From Myxococcales bacterium (lineage in GTDB: Bacteria; Myxococcota; Myxococcia; Myxococcales; Myxococcaceae), in assembly GCA_003153055.1 (NCBI GenBank), contig PMBV01000351.1, forward strand, positions 1 to 5,131: a DNA stretch of 5,131 nt, read 5' to 3'. Made by a program: the position numbers and the translations under genes. Each line of letters begins with the position of its first letter. Position 1 is the stretch's first letter. The notes beneath the pieces were generated by a model, which searched no databases, had not been told where the DNA came from, and saw nothing but the letters and a program-made list of their open reading frames with translations. Positions 4,811 to 5,131 of the stretch are shown in pieces.

Positions 4811-5131
4811 TCACGTGGGCCTCGCCGCGCGCCGCGGCCCGTGCAGCCGATCGCGCAGCGACTCGACCACGACGAAGAGCAGCGGGGTGAAAGACAGCCG
4901 CAGCGCGGTGGAGAGCAGCATGCCCCCGAAGACCGCGGTGCCCAGCGACGCGCGGGCCCCGGCTCCGGCGCCGGTGGCGAAGAGCAGCGGCGCCACCCCC
5001 AAGAGGAAGGCGAACGACGTCATCAGAATAGGCCGCAGGCGCAGCTCGGATGCCCGGGAGACTGCCTCCACCGCGTCGAGGCCCTGGGCGCGCAGCCGAG
5101 TGGCGAACTCGACGATGAGGATGGCGTTCTT
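4811..5131 (-). CDS. RND efflux transporter inner-membrane subunit, C-terminal end only
   Basis: The frame enters at the right edge and stops with TGA at 4811, leaving the last 106 residues of a protein that normally has about 1,000-1,050. It starts KNAILIVEFATRLRAQG, equivalent to AcrB transmembrane helix 10, and the first residue corresponds to the proton-relay lysine K940. Next comes the amphipathic segment ASELRLRPILMTS, helix 11 (FAFLLGVAPLLFATGAGAGA) and helix 12 (SLGTAVFGGMLLSTALRLSF, then TPLLFVVVESL), ending in a short basic tail (RDRLHGPRRAARPT). These are very characteristic of the HAE1-type AcrB/MexB group, which exports drugs or other small molecules with an adaptor and outer-membrane channel by proton exchange. 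An arginine inside helix 12 (TALRLSF) is unusual. The substrate and the partner genes lie beyond the window. Confidence 0.93.
   Translation of the reverse strand, partial: KNAILIVEFATRLRAQGLDAVEAVSRASELRLRPILMTSFAFLLGVAPLLFATGAGAGARASLGTAVFGGMLLSTALRLSFTPLLFVVVESLRDRLHGPRRAARPT

Noticed and set aside
4216..4890. Overlapping frames on both strands between the small membrane ORF and the RND gene
   Set aside because: Their translations are Arg/Pro/His-rich with no helices or motifs, and they overlap better-supported genes in other frames.
1..5131. Mobile element, CRISPR array, toxin-antitoxin or defence system
   Set aside because: No transposase or integrase motifs, no terminal inverted repeats with target duplications, no repeat-spacer arrays, and no paired toxin-antitoxin or nuclease domains were seen on either strand.

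Overview
The window is very GC-rich throughout, with strong G/C at third codon positions in the genes. That, with the mix of gene families, suggests a high-GC proteobacterial-type genome, most plausibly a myxobacterium (Myxococcota). No ribosomal RNA or marker gene confirms this. It looks like ordinary chromosomal accessory or housekeeping sequence: short, mostly unrelated transcription units, no mobile element, no CRISPR array, no tRNA or rRNA, and no coherent multi-gene system.

Layout. Bases 1-566 (minus) hold most of a four-helix membrane protein that runs off the left edge. It is divergent from a complete LysR-type regulator (641-1498, plus) across a 74-base gap. The regulator is a natural candidate to control both genes. 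Bases 1499 to about 1960 contain no gene I can support, only a few short perfect dyads. Next come a PhzF-family C-terminal remnant (2049-2294, plus, similarity possibly starting near 1962) and, 3 bases after its stop, a GNAT acetyltransferase (2298-2852). A gap of 133 bases leads to a DUF2141 secreted or lipoprotein-like protein (2986-3465, plus). This is convergent with, and overlaps at its 3' end, a Crp/Fnr-type regulator on the minus strand (3357-4133). Divergent from that regulator is a small two-helix membrane ORF (4261-4545, plus), followed by about 265 non-coding bases. At the right edge is the C-terminal end of an RND efflux pump inner-membrane subunit (4811-5131, minus), beginning at the lysine equivalent to AcrB K940.

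How the genes fit together. Two regulator/membrane-protein divergent pairs are visible: LysR with the four-helix protein, and Crp/Fnr with the small two-helix protein. The only likely co-transcribed pair is the PhzF remnant with the GNAT gene. The points most worth a second look are the PhzF fragment that keeps a well-placed Shine-Dalgarno sequence, the packed dyads at its junction with the GNAT gene, the antisense 3' overlap that gives the Crp/Fnr protein an unusual tail, and the structured leader before the small membrane ORF. I found no convincing new biological system.
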